Shown here piece after piece: positions 36,737 through 49,206 of a stretch of DNA of 64,000 bases. The notes under the pieces are model-generated. The model saw only the letters and a program-made list of their open reading frames with translations. It did no database searches and was not told the DNA's origin. The stretch lies in NCBI GenBank assembly GCA_006937955.1, contig SSNP01000030.1, positions 4,283,170 through 4,347,169 of the forward strand, in the 5' to 3' direction. Each line of letters starts with the position of its first letter. Positions within the stretch are counted from its first letter, which is position 1. Both the position numbers and the translations under genes were made by a program. The DNA comes from Pachypanchax playfairii. Taxonomy: Eukaryota > Chordata > Actinopteri > Cyprinodontiformes > Aplocheilidae.

Positions 36737-39700
36737 ATGACTGAATCTGTCTCTTTACACACTCCACTAAGATATAATTAGAGCAGCGTGCTTCTGACGC
36801 GCACATTGTAATCAGACATTTTTTTGTGCAGGCTGCCTTTGAGCTGCAGCTGTTGGGGTGCCATTCATTCCACATTACAGGCGAGGTAGGGGAAAGAACA
36901 GGGTCTGGGGGCCGCTAAGGTTTTAGGGTGGTCTGTATAAGGTGAACACTAAACTCACCTTTTAGTTTCCGTCCTGGAGTTAGACCAAGATTTTCTTTAA
37001 CACTTTTCTTTTTAAAGTGTAATAAATGTGTAATGGGAGTTTCTGGTGTGAGTGTGATGCACGGCAGCAGTGTGAGGGCTTGTTATTGTGGCTTTTGTTT
37101 GCAGGCCTGATGAGTTGTTGTGCAGCAGAGGGATTTGGCCCGTAGATTCTCATTAGTTTGGCGGAGGCTTTTCTTTGGGGGGGCTCCTCTTTTTACAGTC
37201 ACTGGACTGGCTGGTGCTCCAGGCAGTTGCCATGGAAACAACTGCGGCAGCCCTGTGTCTGTGTCCCTGTCGCTGTGTTTCTGTGTGTGTGTGAGATACC
37301 TTGGCAACATGTGAGACTTTTTGTATCTGAGTGTGTCCCTCTTACATTTATTTCTCTTTGTTTTGTGTGTGTGTGTGTGTGTTTACGTCGGACCCTCTCA
37401 TCATTTCCAGGTGGCAGCCCTCCAGAGGCAGGTGTTTGATTTTTTGGGCTACCAGTGGGCTCCCATCTTGGCCAACTTCCTGCACATCATGGCCGTCATC
37501 CTGGGAATGTTTGGCACTGTGCAGTTCCGCTTCAGATACCTCATTTTTGTGAGCGCTGCGTATCCATCATCTTCTGCTTGACACAGTGGTCTTTGTTAGC
37601 GACTAGTTTTAACTTCCTCCTGTCGTTTTGACAGTATGCAGTTTGGCTGGTCCTTTGGGTGGGATGGAACTCCTTCATCATCTGTTTCTACCTGGAGGTT
37701 GGAAACCTGTCTCAGGTAAGTCATGGCTTACCGCTCCGTGTGGGATCCTATGAAAGACTCTGTGTTGTGTAAACAATCATGACTGATGGAGGATCCAGCA
37801 GTGAGAATAATCACCTTTTTTTCCGTGTGTGTTTGCAGGACAAAGACTTTCTCATGACTTTCAACACGTCCCTCCATCGCTCGTGGTGGATGGAACATGG
37901 TCCTGGTTGCCTGGTAACGACGGTGCTTGACTCCCAGTTGGCCCCTGATGACCACCACGTCATCACAGTCTCTGGGTGTCTCCTCGACTACCAGTACATC
38001 GAGGTGTTGAGCTCGGCCATTCAGATCCTCTTGGCTGTGCGTATCTTTACTGAATTCTACGACTGTGTTATTTAGATGCTGGAGACTCATGACTGAGCTT
38101 TGTGTTCCGTTTCTAACCTTCCTTTTTCCAGCTGTTTGGCTTCGTGTACGCATGCTACGTAAGCAAAGTCTTCCAGGATGACGAGGACAGCTGTGAGTGC
38201 TTTTATCTGCTTCTAATATTAAAACTCTCTAATGTTCTTCTCTCTAGGTCCTCGCTCGGTTTTATTAGATTTACCCGCCCCACCGTTGATGAACTTGTGT
38301 TAAAGATCTGTGGCTTTGGGTGTTAGAGCGATGTTATCTCATTGTTTTTCACTTGCATGAGTCAGGCTTTGAGATATCAGTGCAGAGGATTCCCTGTGGG
38401 CGATCTGAGCTCTCCATCTGTGGTGGAGTATTATGTGTGCTGGAATATTCCCACCATGACAGTCTGTTTGTCTGTCGGCTGTTCCATCTGTCTGTCTGAA
38501 GAGGATTTCCCACTTGGTTTATTCTCTTTGTACCATTCCAAAACTAATAATAATAATAATACTAATAATAGTTAAAATAATAATAGTTTAAAATATGCAA
38601 ATCCTTCCATTCATTTCACACAAGTGTTTTGACCAAATAAAAAGAGTTTGACTCCATGTAGTTAATTATACAAGCAATTAAGAAGTTAATTAAGAACATC
38701 TACCAATTTATTAGCTGATGTCAGATTGCCTACAAATATAACTGCAGTGAGCTAACAGCTGTTTTATGGGTGATTTCAAAACATTTGTAATTTAAGCATC
38801 TCAGTAATGATGCCTTTTTAAAAATGAGATGATTGTAGTGATTCAATATTATAGAAAAATAAATCTGTAAAAGAAGAGATGATGTTTATGTTGCGTGTCT
38901 GGTGTTTCTAATCTTTGTAGATTTTAGTGTCACGTTATATTTGAATTGTTTGAAGCCTTTCGTGTGTCATGCTCACTACAGTGGAAAGCTACTCAAAAGC
39001 TGTTTTCTTCTACTTGTTTGGATATTTTGGGATTATTTGCATAGAGGTCAGATTGGATTTCCACCCACTGGTAATGTGTGTATGTTCTGATAATGAAATA
39101 GTGAGTGAGCCCTGCGGGTAACACGGAGTAAAAAGAATAATAAATAGATTGTGAGTTATTTTTAAAATTCAGTGTTAACTTTTGCCAGAAACAGAGACAG
39201 AAGTTAGAGCACCGGTTTCCTCTGTCGATCTGCATCTTTTACTGAGCTGTAGAGCATGAATCCATTACAATATAATAATAATAATCCTGTTTTGTCCTGC
39301 AGTCTTCGTAATTCATTCCTGTCCGTCATCATTTTGCTGCTTTTTATGTGTATAAGGAAAATCAGTTCAGCACATTTATTTTTGTATGTAAATGACATGA
39401 TAGTAATTCTGGGTGTTAAAATCTTACTGCTGTAGAAGCAGTAAGACATTAATGAAACCATGTTTAATGCATCAACAATATGAAGGTCACCAGTTAACAA
39501 AAACTGCATTTTAAGACTAGAAATCAATTTTAAACTTAAGATCAATATTTTAATTTCTCCATGTAAGAATAATGTCATTATGCCATAATAACACATGCTT
39601 GTTAAATATATGTTTCATAGTCAAAACACATGTTGGGCACTTTTTTGAAAATATTAAATGCAAATAAAGATCAACATTTGTTATTCCTAAAGATAAATAA

Positions 39701-41178
39701 TAATATTAGGACTTTATAAATCATGCATGAAAAGATTAAAGATACACATAATAAACTGGATAATACAACCTAAAGACATCACAGATTCTCGTGTCAAACT
39801 AGAATCTGATCTAAAAATACAAAAAATGTTTGGTTTGATTGAAAGTGTAACTGTTTTTTGTTTCCTGTTGAAGTTGATTTCATCGGTGGGTTTGACTCGT
39901 ACGGCTACCAGCCGCCTCAGAAGTCCTCTCATCTGCAGCTACAGCCTCTTTACACGTGAGTGACAGAAATGACAACCAGATCCCTTCTGCTTCAGTGTTT
40001 TTCATTTTTAAACTTAGGGTGTCTTTTGAAGGATCTGCCAGCTTTTTCAGATATATAATTTCTAAAGTCAAGTCCATGTTCCTCATTCTGAAGGGTTGTA
40101 GTTTCCAGATGTGTGAAATGTAAACTCACCTTTTGCCCCCACGCTGTAACCCTAACCTCTCGTGCATTCACCTCGAGGGCTCGAGGTATTCAGGTTCTTC
40201 TTGTGAAGTATCTGAATTATTTTTGTTTGTTTGGAAGAACACCTCGGAGTGTGAACATGAGCAGCATGACTCACATATGCAGTTAGAATAGTTTAATGTT
40301 ATTTTAATGTATTATACTTTTAATTAAAAATAGCACAGTGGGAAAGGCATCAAATAGTTGGGAGTTGGAACCTTTGAATAAAATGGCATTTATGCAATTT
40401 GCCACAGCTGGAATAATGATAATGATAACTAGAAAGTTCCTGCAGAAACTTTGAGAGGGACTGTCACTGTGTGCGTGAGTCAGAAACCCTCAGCCAATCA
40501 GAAAGCTTCATTCATCCAACACTCAGCTGACAGGTTCTGTAAATGTGATGGAAAGGCTGAAAGAGTCAAAACAATATTTTTTTTTCATTTTCAATGAGCA
40601 ACTAGGTTTTTTTGTGAATACTGTTGCCATGGCAATTAGAAACACCGCAAAACCACGATAGTGTATATTTGTTGTCCAACCCGGTTAGTTTGATGTTTCA
40701 TAGAAAGCACTGATCCCATTACAGAGGTAGTGCTTTTAGAAACAGGTGAATCAAATATGACACATGTAGCCTTCGGGTGAATTGAAACAACAAACAATGT
40801 CGAGCTTTATTATGAGCATTTTATGGTATATAACGCAGATTGACCATAAATAACCCTGTACGCTTGGATCAAATCAAAAAGACTTTTGGCACTATAGTGG
40901 TGATGATATAACTTCAAAGTATATTTGTTTTTAGTTTCAAACCCTGTCACCCCTCAGTGTATCCTAGCGTCTTCTTATAAAGATTTATTTGCTAAATCAT
41001 TTTAATGTTAAAAGTCTAACATCATACACTACAGAACTGACTTTACAGGAACAGCTCATTTTAACTTTATTAAGTAAAATTAACTGGCTTGGTGTCTTTA
41101 TTGAGTAGTTATATGAATTTAGAGTAACATGGAGATGTAACTCTAAACTCTTCTTCTCTGCTTCCCAGGGCTGGTTAA
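36643..41178 (+). CDS. nkain1: Na,K-ATPase-interacting protein 1
   Basis: Small neuronal membrane protein that binds the Na,K-ATPase beta subunit. Exons are 36643-36696, 37411-37548, 37635-37715, 37839-38036, 38132-38192, 39874-39955 and 41169-41178. Lengths 54, 138, 81, 198, 61, 82 and 10 sum to 207 aa plus stop, equal to the mammalian protein. It begins MGKCDGRCTLLVICSLQL. Four hydrophobic segments lie near residues 8-22, 35-56 (WAPILANFLHIMAVILGMFG), 65-84 (VLWVGWNSFIICFYL) and about 146-163 (ILLALFGFVYACYVSK). An extracellular loop holds possible N-glycosylation at NTSLHRSWW. The C-terminus is GGFDSYGYQPPQKSSHLQLQ and ends PLYTAG. The last exon codes only the final codons, so its acceptor at 41168 decides the end. 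NKAIN paralogues exist; position beside snrnp40 and pum1 supports nkain1. Confidence 0.94.
37226..37239. promoter_or_regulatory. RFX X-box-like motif in nkain1 intron 1
   Basis: Reads GTTGCCATGGAAAC, nearly the RFX X-box consensus. A second near-consensus site, GTTGCCATGGCAAT, lies at 40623-40636 in the last intron. Regulatory use is inferred. Confidence 0.35.
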
Positions 41179-41507
41179 AGTGTTGGTAGCTCCCCCTTGT
41201 GGCCAAACCTGATGGTTTCACTGTGGAAGATGGATGGGAGCAGCGGGTCGCCCCTGATCACACTCACTCTGTGTCACAGTTTATCCAAGGAGCAGACTTT
41301 TAACTCCACCCAGAGGGAAAGAAGTGCAAGTGTGTGTGTGTGTGTGTCTAAAAGGAGAAAATACAGCCCTGAAAAGAATGTACAGAGCTCAGGGATGAAC
41401 CAGCATGTCAGGAGTGATGAGATGTAGGAGAGGATGGGAGCTGGGAGATGTCCGTCAAATCACAGAAGAAACAATTCACTGAACTGCCAGCTCGAAACAC
41501 TTCATCT

Positions 41508-41586
<79 letters not shown>

Positions 41587-43025
41587 ATGTGGGTGCAGCC
41601 CCAAGCTGGTGCTTCATGGTTGTACCCTGGACTTTAACCACTTTGTGCCCCTGTGATTTTTTTAATTTTTTTTTTTTTTGGGTGGGGTGAGTGTCACTCA
41701 GTATGTCTGTATGTTTCAGGGTGTGGGGGGTGGGAGGGTGGGTGGGGGTCACACAATAAACAGAGGCACGACTCGTATCTGTTGTCGTTTTAGAATGTGG
41801 TGATGTCAAACTAGAGCAGTCTAATAACTTCCTCTTCCCAGAGCCATCTGACGTTACATCACACACACCAGGCCTGCTGAAGAACTTGATCCATAAACCC
41901 GAGTCAATTTATTCAGATTTATTTTTAAAATAACTTTCTACAGTAGCTGTTCGCCACATTGTTTAGTTAATGTTAATCCAACAGGTAGAAATGGCACATT
42001 GTTTTTATTATTTGTTTGATGTACTTCAGAACTCTGATTAAATGTCATGTTTCAGGTTAGTTTGCTTCTGAGAAAAATAAGTTCAGCTCATCAACAACAT
42101 GTTACAACTAGACACAGGAATTTAACATGGAAGATGGAGATGAAACAAGCGCCCTCCTGTGACTGGCTGCAGATATATTTTAAGTCCCGCCCCCTCCATG
42201 TTAACGAATGGGACATGTTCCTTCTTAAAAGAATCAAACTGAAGCTCAGACTGAGTTTTGCAAGTGCTGATCCTGTTGGTTCATGTAACTTTTATGTTGT
42301 TGTATGTTCAATAGTTTTTTTAGCTGTAATTTATGGAGCCTATTAGCTGACATGGTTGCAAAAAAAAAAAAAAATTAGTATCTCGTGTGCAGTTAGTAAA
42401 GTATCTAGTGAGCAAAGAAACCAAATATTTGGGTTTTTTTTTCCCACCCATGCCCCCTAAAGGGCTCTGTAGTTCTCTCATGCTTTAAAAACACCATGAT
42501 TGTGTACATGGAGGGGGCGGGACTTACTGCTCGTCTTTACATCAGAAGTAGACAGATCCTGTTGTGTATCTTTAGTCTGATGTGTTGGTTGAAGACGCAG
42601 ATGGCTTCTGGAGGAGGCATTAGTGTGTTGGGTGGGGGAGTAGTGGGGGGGGGGGGNNNNNNNNNNGGGGGGGGGGGGGTGCATTAGAGGTGGGAGTGGA
42701 TCAAGGGCAGAAGCTTACACATCATTGGTTTTACTTTGTACCTGCTTCTCTTGTTCTCTCCTTTTGTATATCGTCATGCTGCCTCTTTAGTTTCGCCCGT
42801 TTGCAGTTAATATCTCCATCGTCTCACTAACTGCGTAGATCGTCTCATCTATATCAGACCAGTGTGATAAATGAGACTTTGAGGCAAAATGTATCATATG
42901 TCCTGATATACTCTGAGAAGCTTTTGTATATATATGAAGTGAGAACAGGAGGAGGGGGTGACAGAGACAGGTATGGGGTTTCAGACCTTGATGGGTGTAA
43001 GATTAAGTTTAAAATAATAAAAAAA
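41179..43025 (+). other. Probable nkain1 3' UTR
   Basis: Follows the stop codon without splice signals. It contains a GT array at 41511-41584, an AATAAA at 41756 and another AATAAA-type signal near 43015. A 10-N gap inside a poly-G tract lies at 42657-42666. Which signal is used cannot be seen from sequence. Confidence 0.5.
42647..42680. other. Assembly gap inside poly-G tract
   Basis: N bases at 42657-42666 are bordered by G runs on both sides. GCATTAG words stand just outside each run, as if the two contig ends partly repeat each other. Confidence 0.75.
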
Positions 43026-44690
43026 ACACACTTTCTACATTACATGTGACTTCTGTCGTCATCTGCAGACAATCAGATTCAATAAGCTGCGATTTAATTT
43101 CAAATAAGAGTGTTTGTTTCAAGATGGCTACACTGAAAACAATTAAATACAGTATATGAAAAATGAATCCTGAAAAGGATTGTTACTTTATTTAATTATT
43201 TTGTCATCAAAGTATTCCAACAAGAATATTTTGAATAGACTCATTTTGTCAATACATTTGCAGCCAATCAAACTTTCTCAGAGGACAGATTTCATTATAG
43301 ATCACCGGTTTTGGACCGTCCTCTCCGGTCTGCCGCCTCTGGCGAACTCCCAACGGCCTGCTGGGGTTTATTCACGGGCAGCATCTCTTCCACACTGTCC
43401 GCTCACATTCCGGAGATGTAACGGAGCGTCCGGTCGTCACGCACCGGAGGACAAGAGTGTGGCGCAGCACGTTGCCATGGCTACAAGCAACCCCGTTACC
43501 GTAGAGACCCCGATGCTTTGTGTGTGGTGTCCCTCGACGAGGAATGTACTATCGTCATATATTTACCTAAAAAAAACTATAATATAGCTGTTTTACATTG
43601 TAATACACTGATAAACCGTGTAAATATATACGAATATTTTTTGCTATAATTGTTTTGTACTTTTTTAAACTTATCTCTGTTATACCCCAAAACAAGCCAG
43701 GATTGTTATTTTTCCATTGTACGACTGTTATGTGGATAAAATCAAAACAAAAACAAAAACAAAAACTGAACAAAACAAATACAACCAGTTAACAAAGGGA
43801 TCAATTCGGTATGGTAAGCGCATTTGTCATATAATTGTGAGACAGGCTCCATAATACATTTCTTGTTAAAATGCTAATTTCAGCTTTCAAAAATGCCATT
43901 TTATCATCAACAGTCATTTCTGCTGCTAAAATGTTATAGTGACGAATCACGAAAAATGTACTTTATATACATGAAAGTATCCAATTTTGAATGAATAGCT
44001 AAGGCTTTTCTGAGAAATCAAATCATTCAGTTTATAATCAAAATAGAAAGAGTTAAATAATAACTTTGAATCCTCCCTAGAAAATAAAATAAAATGGTAA
44101 TCATCAATAACAAAAACATCATTAAGTTATAAAGCAGTATGCGGCATCAGTAACTTATCATAACAAAACTTGACTAAATTCCACTTTAACATAAATGAAA
44201 TCTAATTTATATGTAGTATGGGATTGTTGATATGTGAATATGAGTTTTTTTGTTTAAGGTATGTACAATATTAATCCTGGACATTTGTAATATCGGAAAT
44301 GTTGATTAGGCCTTGGACAAATGGTTTTCTCTCTACAGTTAATGTTCTTTTCTGCCATTTATGAATCAATATTTGCAATCCAGTACATGTCGTTTAATGT
44401 TAAAACAGTTACTCAAACATTTTAAAGGTTTTTAAAATATCCTAAACTATATATTTTAAACTTCAGTTATTCTAAACTTATTTCAAGTTTTTTTTCATGG
44501 AATTTAAATTACATTACTTTAAACATGTTTTATGTATGCTTAAGTATATAATATGGTTCTATGTGAATGTTATTTTAGATACAATAGTTTTAATTTGGAT
44601 TAGAACAAACTCAGTTTGACAAAAGGATATATTGTTGCTGTAAGTAGCTGAGAATAGGAGTGTGGTTTGATTATATGCTACAACGGCCTG
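43026..44690. other. nkain1-pum1 intergenic DNA
   Basis: Mostly AT-rich, with a GC-richer island at about 43310-43530. The island contains an X-box-like GTTGCCATGGCTAC at 43471 followed by GTTACCGTAGAGAC. An open stretch over 43180-43587 has no family resemblance. It may be a distal promoter or enhancer; this is a guess. Confidence 0.35.
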
Positions 44691-44699
44691 CCATAAACG

Positions 44700-44847
44700 C
44701 AATGAACCCTCCGCTCCCTCTCAGCCCTTCCCGTCATGCTGCGCTGCTGCCTGCTCCTCCGTCTAGCCGCCATGTTGTCGGAGTAAAAGCCTGGGGTGTC
44801 AGAGACAAACTGGGGCCAAAATCCGCAACCATCCACCCTCTCCGCCG
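44700..44847 (+). other. pum1: Probable non-coding first exon of pum1
   Basis: A GC-rich segment ends in a strong donor (CCGCCG, GTGAGT) at 44847, followed by more CpG-rich sequence. It lies directly upstream of the first coding pum1 exon with no intervening gene, so it is probably exon 1 and promoter. The upstream limit is uncertain. Confidence 0.5.
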
Positions 44848-45743
44848 GTGAGTAGCACCATTTATCGGTCCATTGTTACACCAGACGGGAGTTATGAACG
44901 CGTCGATGCGGATATTTTAGCGCTGTTAGCTCAGAGAGGGAGTTAACGCGGGTGTTTTGTGAGGTAGAAGCAACCGTCTCCCTGTCTGCTACCTGCCTTC
45001 TTCCTCCCGTTCTGTCGGTCTTCCGCTCCAGACAGTTCTCGGGCCTTTGTTAGCGTTAACGTCAGCGGGACCTGTGAAGCAGCGGGGTCGAGAGATAAGT
45101 ACGGACCCCCGGGGTTGATTGCTAACAAAATGTTGATGTCGGAGTTGAAATGAAGCCCGTGTTGTGCAGCCGGTTGGAGCCTGTGACGGGAGGCCGTGTT
45201 ATTGTTGGTAGACACGGGCAGTGAACCTTTATAACAAGTTCTCAGATTGGGGCGAAGGGGACGTTAAAAGAAACCATGGACCCGTTTTATGTTCTGGTAA
45301 TATTAGTTAATTACAGAGTTGCTTCCGTGGAGACACCAAACGGGATCTGGTGTTAGCTGCAGGTTGGTATTGTCACACCCCTGTCTGTGCCCGGTGTGCG
45401 GGGGGTTGATCCCGGGTATTGGATCATTAACCCCGTTAGACTGTGGAACAGTCTGCCCGTTTCCGGGTTCTACGGTGGATCTGGCAGCACACCGAGCTGA
45501 GTGCGCTTCCCTTTCGCGGAACGTGCTGTGGAGGATTTCCGGGTGTTGTGCCTGATTTCGTGCTGTGGAATGAACGAGTCGCTGAATGAAGATGGAAAAC
45601 AAAAGGCAGGGCTGCATATATATATATATATGTGAAGGATCGGTTGTTGAGCAGGTTTGTTTTTGGAGCAGCTCAGCTGGTCGGGTCGTGGTTCTCTCTC
45701 TCTCTCTCCCTCTCTCCGTGTGTGTGTGTGTGTGTGTGTGTGT

Positions 45744-46033
45744 GGGTTTGTATTTCTGACCTCCTGAGGACCAGTTTCCTGACTTTTACTATCTTTCTGG
45801 GGTCCGAGGGTTCTTGTGGGGACCGAAGCCTGGTCCCCATGGGGGGGAATCCCCTTTTTAGGGTTAGGGGTTAGGTTTATAGGTATGGTGTGAATAGAGT
45901 TTTAGTTAGTCTTAGGGTTAGTTATAGATCAGTAATGGTTAAGGTTAGGAAAAGGGTTTGGGTTAGGTATAAATCTAGTTACTAAAATCAATGGAAGTCA
46001 ATGGACGGTCCCCATAAGGATATCAAAACACAC

Positions 46034-46036
<3 letters not shown>
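45744..46036 (-). repeat. 293-bp unit, copy G, in pum1 intron 1
   Basis: Reverse-complement copy of exactly 293 bp between a CT/GT array (about 45700-45743) and a long GT array (46037-46117, one interruption). Confidence 0.9.
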
Positions 46037-46117
<81 letters not shown>

Positions 46118-46118
<1 letters not shown>

Positions 46119-47768
46119 CTCCACAGTGTCAGACCGTCTCCCACAGAGATTATTACTGTTTACAGCTTGGTGCAGGAAGAACTTGTCATGTCCTGGAAGC
46201 CTGTAGGAACATCCAACTTAACATATTAGTTCTATTGTAAATACAAACCACCTGTATTGTTTTCATCTTGCACACAGGCATCACTCAGTTTTGTCCCTCA
46301 AATATTTCTTGAGGTTTATAGTTTTATATTTAACAGAAATCTGCCCTTTACTCTTTCCCCAGAGTGAACAGTTGACCTCTGACCCTTTCAAAGTTTGTGG
46401 TTAATCTCCTCTGTGCACGTGCTCTTAGATAGTGTTAGTTTGGAAAAGATGCATTTAGACAATCTATTTTTATTGTCATTTTGAAAACAGATGTCGTTTG
46501 TGACGCTTCCAAACTTTTTATTTCAGAAGTTTGTAATAAAATGAACTAAACAGAAAAGGGAACATTTCACATTAAAAGCATATTAAACCAAAACTGAACA
46601 CTGTGATGTCACAAAATTCATATTCCTATTAGGATTCATGTGGTTTTTCACTGACAGGTGTTTCTTTTTTAACCTGTTTAAAGAACACCTAGAACCGGTT
46701 TGTAATTAGTGGCCTGTGATGTGTTCGTGGATTTAAAAACAGATTGTACATGTGCTGTATTTATATTTTTCTATGTTAATTTAGATTGTTGTCAGTTATA
46801 ATATATTTGGTTTAAAAATCCATGATCCATTATTGCCTCCAATTTTTCATACTGATGCAAATTGGCAGTAAGATAATCAGCTGGCTTGTTTGGCCTTTAC
46901 ATTAAATGTTTGTTTTGATTATCTATGAAGTATTGGCAGCTTGCCATTTTGCCCCACAGTTATTTAACTTGCACTGTAGGTAACATTAATGCAGCTGTTT
47001 CTGTGCCCAGATGTTCCTGTTTTAGCACGTACACAACTTCTGTAGGGAAACCAAAGATTCCTGTATCATTTATTCTGTTTTATTCTTTTAAATTCTGTGA
47101 TCTTTGATGTGTAAATAGATTTTTTAAAATAATCTAACATTTAAAATCAACTTTTTCAAATGACAATGGCAGAATGTGAAATGCAGTGACGGACAATCAG
47201 CTGAAAGGTAATAAAAATGACCAGGTGAGAAATTGAATTGGTGCGTTTTGGTTTCTAGGAAGAAACGGGTCGCTCGGAACAGTTTATTTAAATCATCAAT
47301 ATATAAAGAATTTTGAAACACAACAAACTCAAGAAAAATACACATTTAGGAAAAATTTCTACTTTTTGCCAAATAGAAAATCATCAGTTTGTACATAGAT
47401 GTGGAGAACTGTGTCGTTTATCATCTGGGATTTGTCTTTACTTGGAAGTTGCTGATGAAATTGTTTAATTACATTTAATTAAGAGTTTAAAATGTACTTG
47501 TTTGTGGTAGATACTGTTTTACACCAACAAGCAGAATTTTCCAGATATTTTAACAAATGTGACTGCTGTTGATCTTTTCGTTTCAGTAATTGAAGGTATT
47601 AAAAACAAATTAGTGTTTATAATATTAGAAATGTACACTGTAAACAGCAGCACAAAACATGCAGTGATAGTTGCTTCATTGTAATTTCATAGCCTTCAAA
47701 TTTTTACTGAATAATCAGATATTTTTGTTGAACCTTGAACTTGTTTAAAACTGGACATACCAGATGTT
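46118..47768. other. pum1 intron 1 sequence, nothing recognised
   Basis: AT-rich intronic DNA with short open frames only. No transposon end or RNA gene was identified. Confidence 0.4.
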
Positions 47769-47772
47769 TTAA

Positions 47773-48292
47773 AGAGGCCCTTCCATTAAAAATGTTTTTT
47801 CTGAGGTTTCTGTTGAATATTTTAGCTCCACAGGTGTTCTTACCTTCATAGTGGGTGTGAAAACAGGTCAACAACTTCTCTTTCAGTTTTAATCTCTCAA
47901 ACTACGCAGGTGGAGATAACACCCGATTTCTCCCGAGTCTGAACGGCCTGAATCTGTTTCATCACAACTCCTTTGTTCGTTAGTATTCATCAGCTCCCAC
48001 AGTTGAAACCACGCCTACCATGCTGCTGGCTAAAAGCTGTTAGCATAAGACGTAACAAACAGGAAGAGACGACGTCTGCTGTTGCCATGCACAGCGGGAC
48101 AGGAAACAGTATTTTTTGCTCTCATAGGCTAGTTTGTTAGCCAATCAGAGTCCAGCAAATTCGAATAATGAATATGAACGAGACAGATTGAAAGGTCTGT
48201 TAATCAGTGTTTCATGATGTTTTTTAGATATAAAATGTTTCATATTAAAGGGGTTAATACTTAAGTCTTGAAATGTGTATGAAATGGCCTCT
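47773..48292. mobile_element. TTAA-flanked MITE, copy 2
   Basis: Starts AGAGGCCCTTCCAT after TTAA (47769-47772) and ends GGCCTCT before TTAA (48293-48296). It is the inverted, diverged relative of the element at 14581-15145 and shares the CCTTCATAGTGGGTGTG and CCAATCAGAGTCCAGCAAAT stretches. Non-coding. Confidence 0.7.
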
Positions 48293-49021
48293 TTAAAAAA
48301 AACAGAGAATGCTAATTATCTGTAGTCTGGTTAGCAATTACTGTCATTTTGTTATCTCTGGTGTTTTGTGAAACGTGGGAAACCATTACTAAAGATGACG
48401 CAATGTCTCGTTTCTACAAAGTGGCAAATAAATCCCTGATTCAGAGATGTTGGACTGTGTGAGCAGCATGTGGAACCACCTAATCACCTGTACAAACAGA
48501 TGGTTTAAAAGGGTTTATTTTTCCCCCTAAAGATTGAAAAGCTGGATTCCTACGCGTCATAAATCCGTCTGGAATCCAGGATGTAAAATGCAAAATTTGC
48601 ATTGTATCTGTTATCTTAGATATTTGTTTAAAGATCAATATTTTCAGCATTTGTAAAGCAAATAGGGGTTTTTCATTCAGTAACTTACATTTATATTCAT
48701 ACAGCGACAGTGTTTTTACATTCTTTTCATATAAAAAAGTACTTTTTTTTGGTCTGTTTTGGATAAATATTTTTAATTGTCTCACAGCTGTGGTCACATG
48801 TATTGTTGATTTGAGGTGCTTTCTGACTAAATTGTTTTTTTTACATTTTGACATTAATAAAAAAGACTAGACATTAGTGGCACTTCATAAGGATCTCCTT
48901 TTAAGATCAAGAGATTTTATTTCTGATTCTCTCATTGACTGGGATTGGACACCGTGTTGATGCGTTTTTATTTATTTTATTTCCTATAATAATCTCTCGT
49001 GGGGAATTTTTTCTCTGTATG

Positions 49022-49203
49022 TGACCCATCCTCACCTTAAGGTGAGGAGCAGAGGGCAGCCATCTTGAACAGCGCCCGGGGGGCAGTTGCGGGGTTCAGT
49101 GTCTTGCCCAAGGATACTTTGACGGAGCTTGCCGGCCCCTGGGGATCGAACCCGCCATCTTTCGAATGAAGTGCAATCACCCTTCCGCTAGACTACGCTG
49201 CCC
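49022..49203 (-). repeat. tRNA-derived SINE-like fragment
   Basis: On the minus strand the sequence reads GGGCAGCGTAGTCTAGCGGA and later GCGGGTTCGATCCCC, which resemble the A and B boxes of a tRNA promoter. It does not fold as a complete tRNA and has no acceptor-stem partner, so I read it as a repeat derived from a tRNA. It abuts the Tc1 element on the right. Confidence 0.5.
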
Positions 49204-49206
49204 GTA

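Noticed and set aside
49140..49203. Functional tRNA gene on the minus strand
   Set aside because: A- and B-box-like words are present, but no full cloverleaf or paired acceptor stem; better explained as a SINE-like fragment.
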